Assembly: GCA_000433515.1 (NCBI GenBank) | Contig: FR891142.1 | Location: 1 to 14,440, forward strand | Length of the DNA stretch: 14,440 nucleotides | DNA from: Candidatus Colimorpha enterica | GTDB taxonomy: Bacteria; Bacillota; Clostridia; Oscillospirales; CAG-272 | Direction of reading: 5' to 3' | In this document: positions 14,153-14,440 of the stretch, one piece after another | How positions within the stretch are numbered: position 1 is the first letter of the stretch | Layout of the letters: every line of letters starts with the position of its first letter | Notes under the pieces: model-generated | Told to the model about the DNA's origin: nothing | Database searches by the model: none | The model's input: the letters and a program-made list of their open reading frames with translations, nothing else | Translations under genes and position numbers: made by a program

Positions 14153-14440
14153 TCAGAAAAGACCGGTGATCTTTCCGTCGGATGTGACGTCAATGCGCTC
14201 TGCCGCGGGGGATTTCGGAAGCCCCGGCATGGTCATGATATCTCCGGTCAGGACAACGACAAAGCCGGCTCCCGCGGATATCTTCACGTTTTTCACGGTA
14301 ACGGTGAATCCTGTCGGCGCGCCCGTCTTTGCCGGATCGTCCGAAAATGAATACTGGGTCTTTGCAATGCAGACCGGAAGACGGTCGAAACCGAGAGATG
14401 TCAGCCTGTCTATCTGCTTCTTCGCCTGCGGCAGGACTGT
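14153..14440 (-). CDS. fhs: Formate-tetrahydrofolate ligase, C-terminal part
   Basis: The last 95 residues of the ATP-dependent ligase that joins formate to tetrahydrofolate to make 10-formyl-THF for one-carbon metabolism. The visible end carries typical family blocks: KKQIDRLTSLGFDRLPVCIA, KTQYSFSDDP, GAPTGFTVTV, SAGAGFVVVLTGDIM and MPGLPKSPAAERIDV, finishing DGKITGLF before a TGA at 14155-14153. The reading frame is open to the window edge, so the gene is partial only because of the window. The full protein is normally about 550 residues. It lies on the same strand as the rimP operon but upstream of that operon's own promoter. Confidence 0.93.
   Translation of the reverse strand, partial: TVLPQAKKQIDRLTSLGFDRLPVCIAKTQYSFSDDPAKTGAPTGFTVTVKNVKISAGAGFVVVLTGDIMTMPGLPKSPAAERIDVTSDGKITGLF

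Overview
The window looks like a chromosomal segment from an uncultured Clostridia-type Firmicute (my best guess is the Oscillospirales/Ruminococcaceae area). Three things point there: the rimP-nusA-ylxR-ylxQ-infB gene order, the short NusA without C-terminal repeats, and the presence of a DivIVA-like protein, an LTA-synthase-family enzyme and a DUF5662 protein. Base composition is moderately GC-rich and codon use looks uniform. I see no tRNA, rRNA, CRISPR, transposase, integrase or phage gene, so this is mostly core genome.

Layout. Positions 1-1815 (+): a small GNAT-like protein overlapping cca, the tRNA CCA-adding enzyme. Positions 1831-2133 (-): a small Dabb-domain (dimeric alpha-beta barrel) protein, convergent with cca. 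Positions 2134-2546: a divergent intergenic region with a good promoter on each strand and several CTGCCG/CGGCAG inverted repeats. Positions 2547-5209 (+): a polytopic LTA-synthase-family phosphoglycerol transferase followed by a DUF5662 protein. Positions 5210-5490: a convergent junction with a strong bidirectional terminator and a compact palindromic element made of two hairpins. Positions 5491-14105 (-): one long operon that reads, in transcription order, promoter (14105-14077), leader hairpin, rimP, nusA, ylxR, ylxQ, infB, a YgiQ-family radical SAM protein, a DivIVA-like coiled-coil protein and an XRE-family regulator. Positions 14153-14440 (-): the C-terminal 95 residues of formate-tetrahydrofolate ligase, cut by the window edge.

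How the genes fit together. The long operon is a transcription/translation module: ribosome maturation (RimP), transcription elongation and termination (NusA), RNA-binding accessory proteins (YlxR, YlxQ) and initiation (IF-2). Most junctions are short gaps or 4-base stop/start overlaps, so translation is probably coupled. The tail is unusual. Where rbfA normally follows infB, this operon runs into YgiQ, DivIVA-like and XRE genes. The forward-strand pair is a cell-envelope enzyme plus a conserved protein of unknown function.

I did not find a clearly new biological system. The points most worth a second look are the rbfA-less infB operon tail, the altered KH1 GXXG loop of NusA, the rimP leader hairpin, and the palindromic elements at 5410-5480 and 2378-2514.
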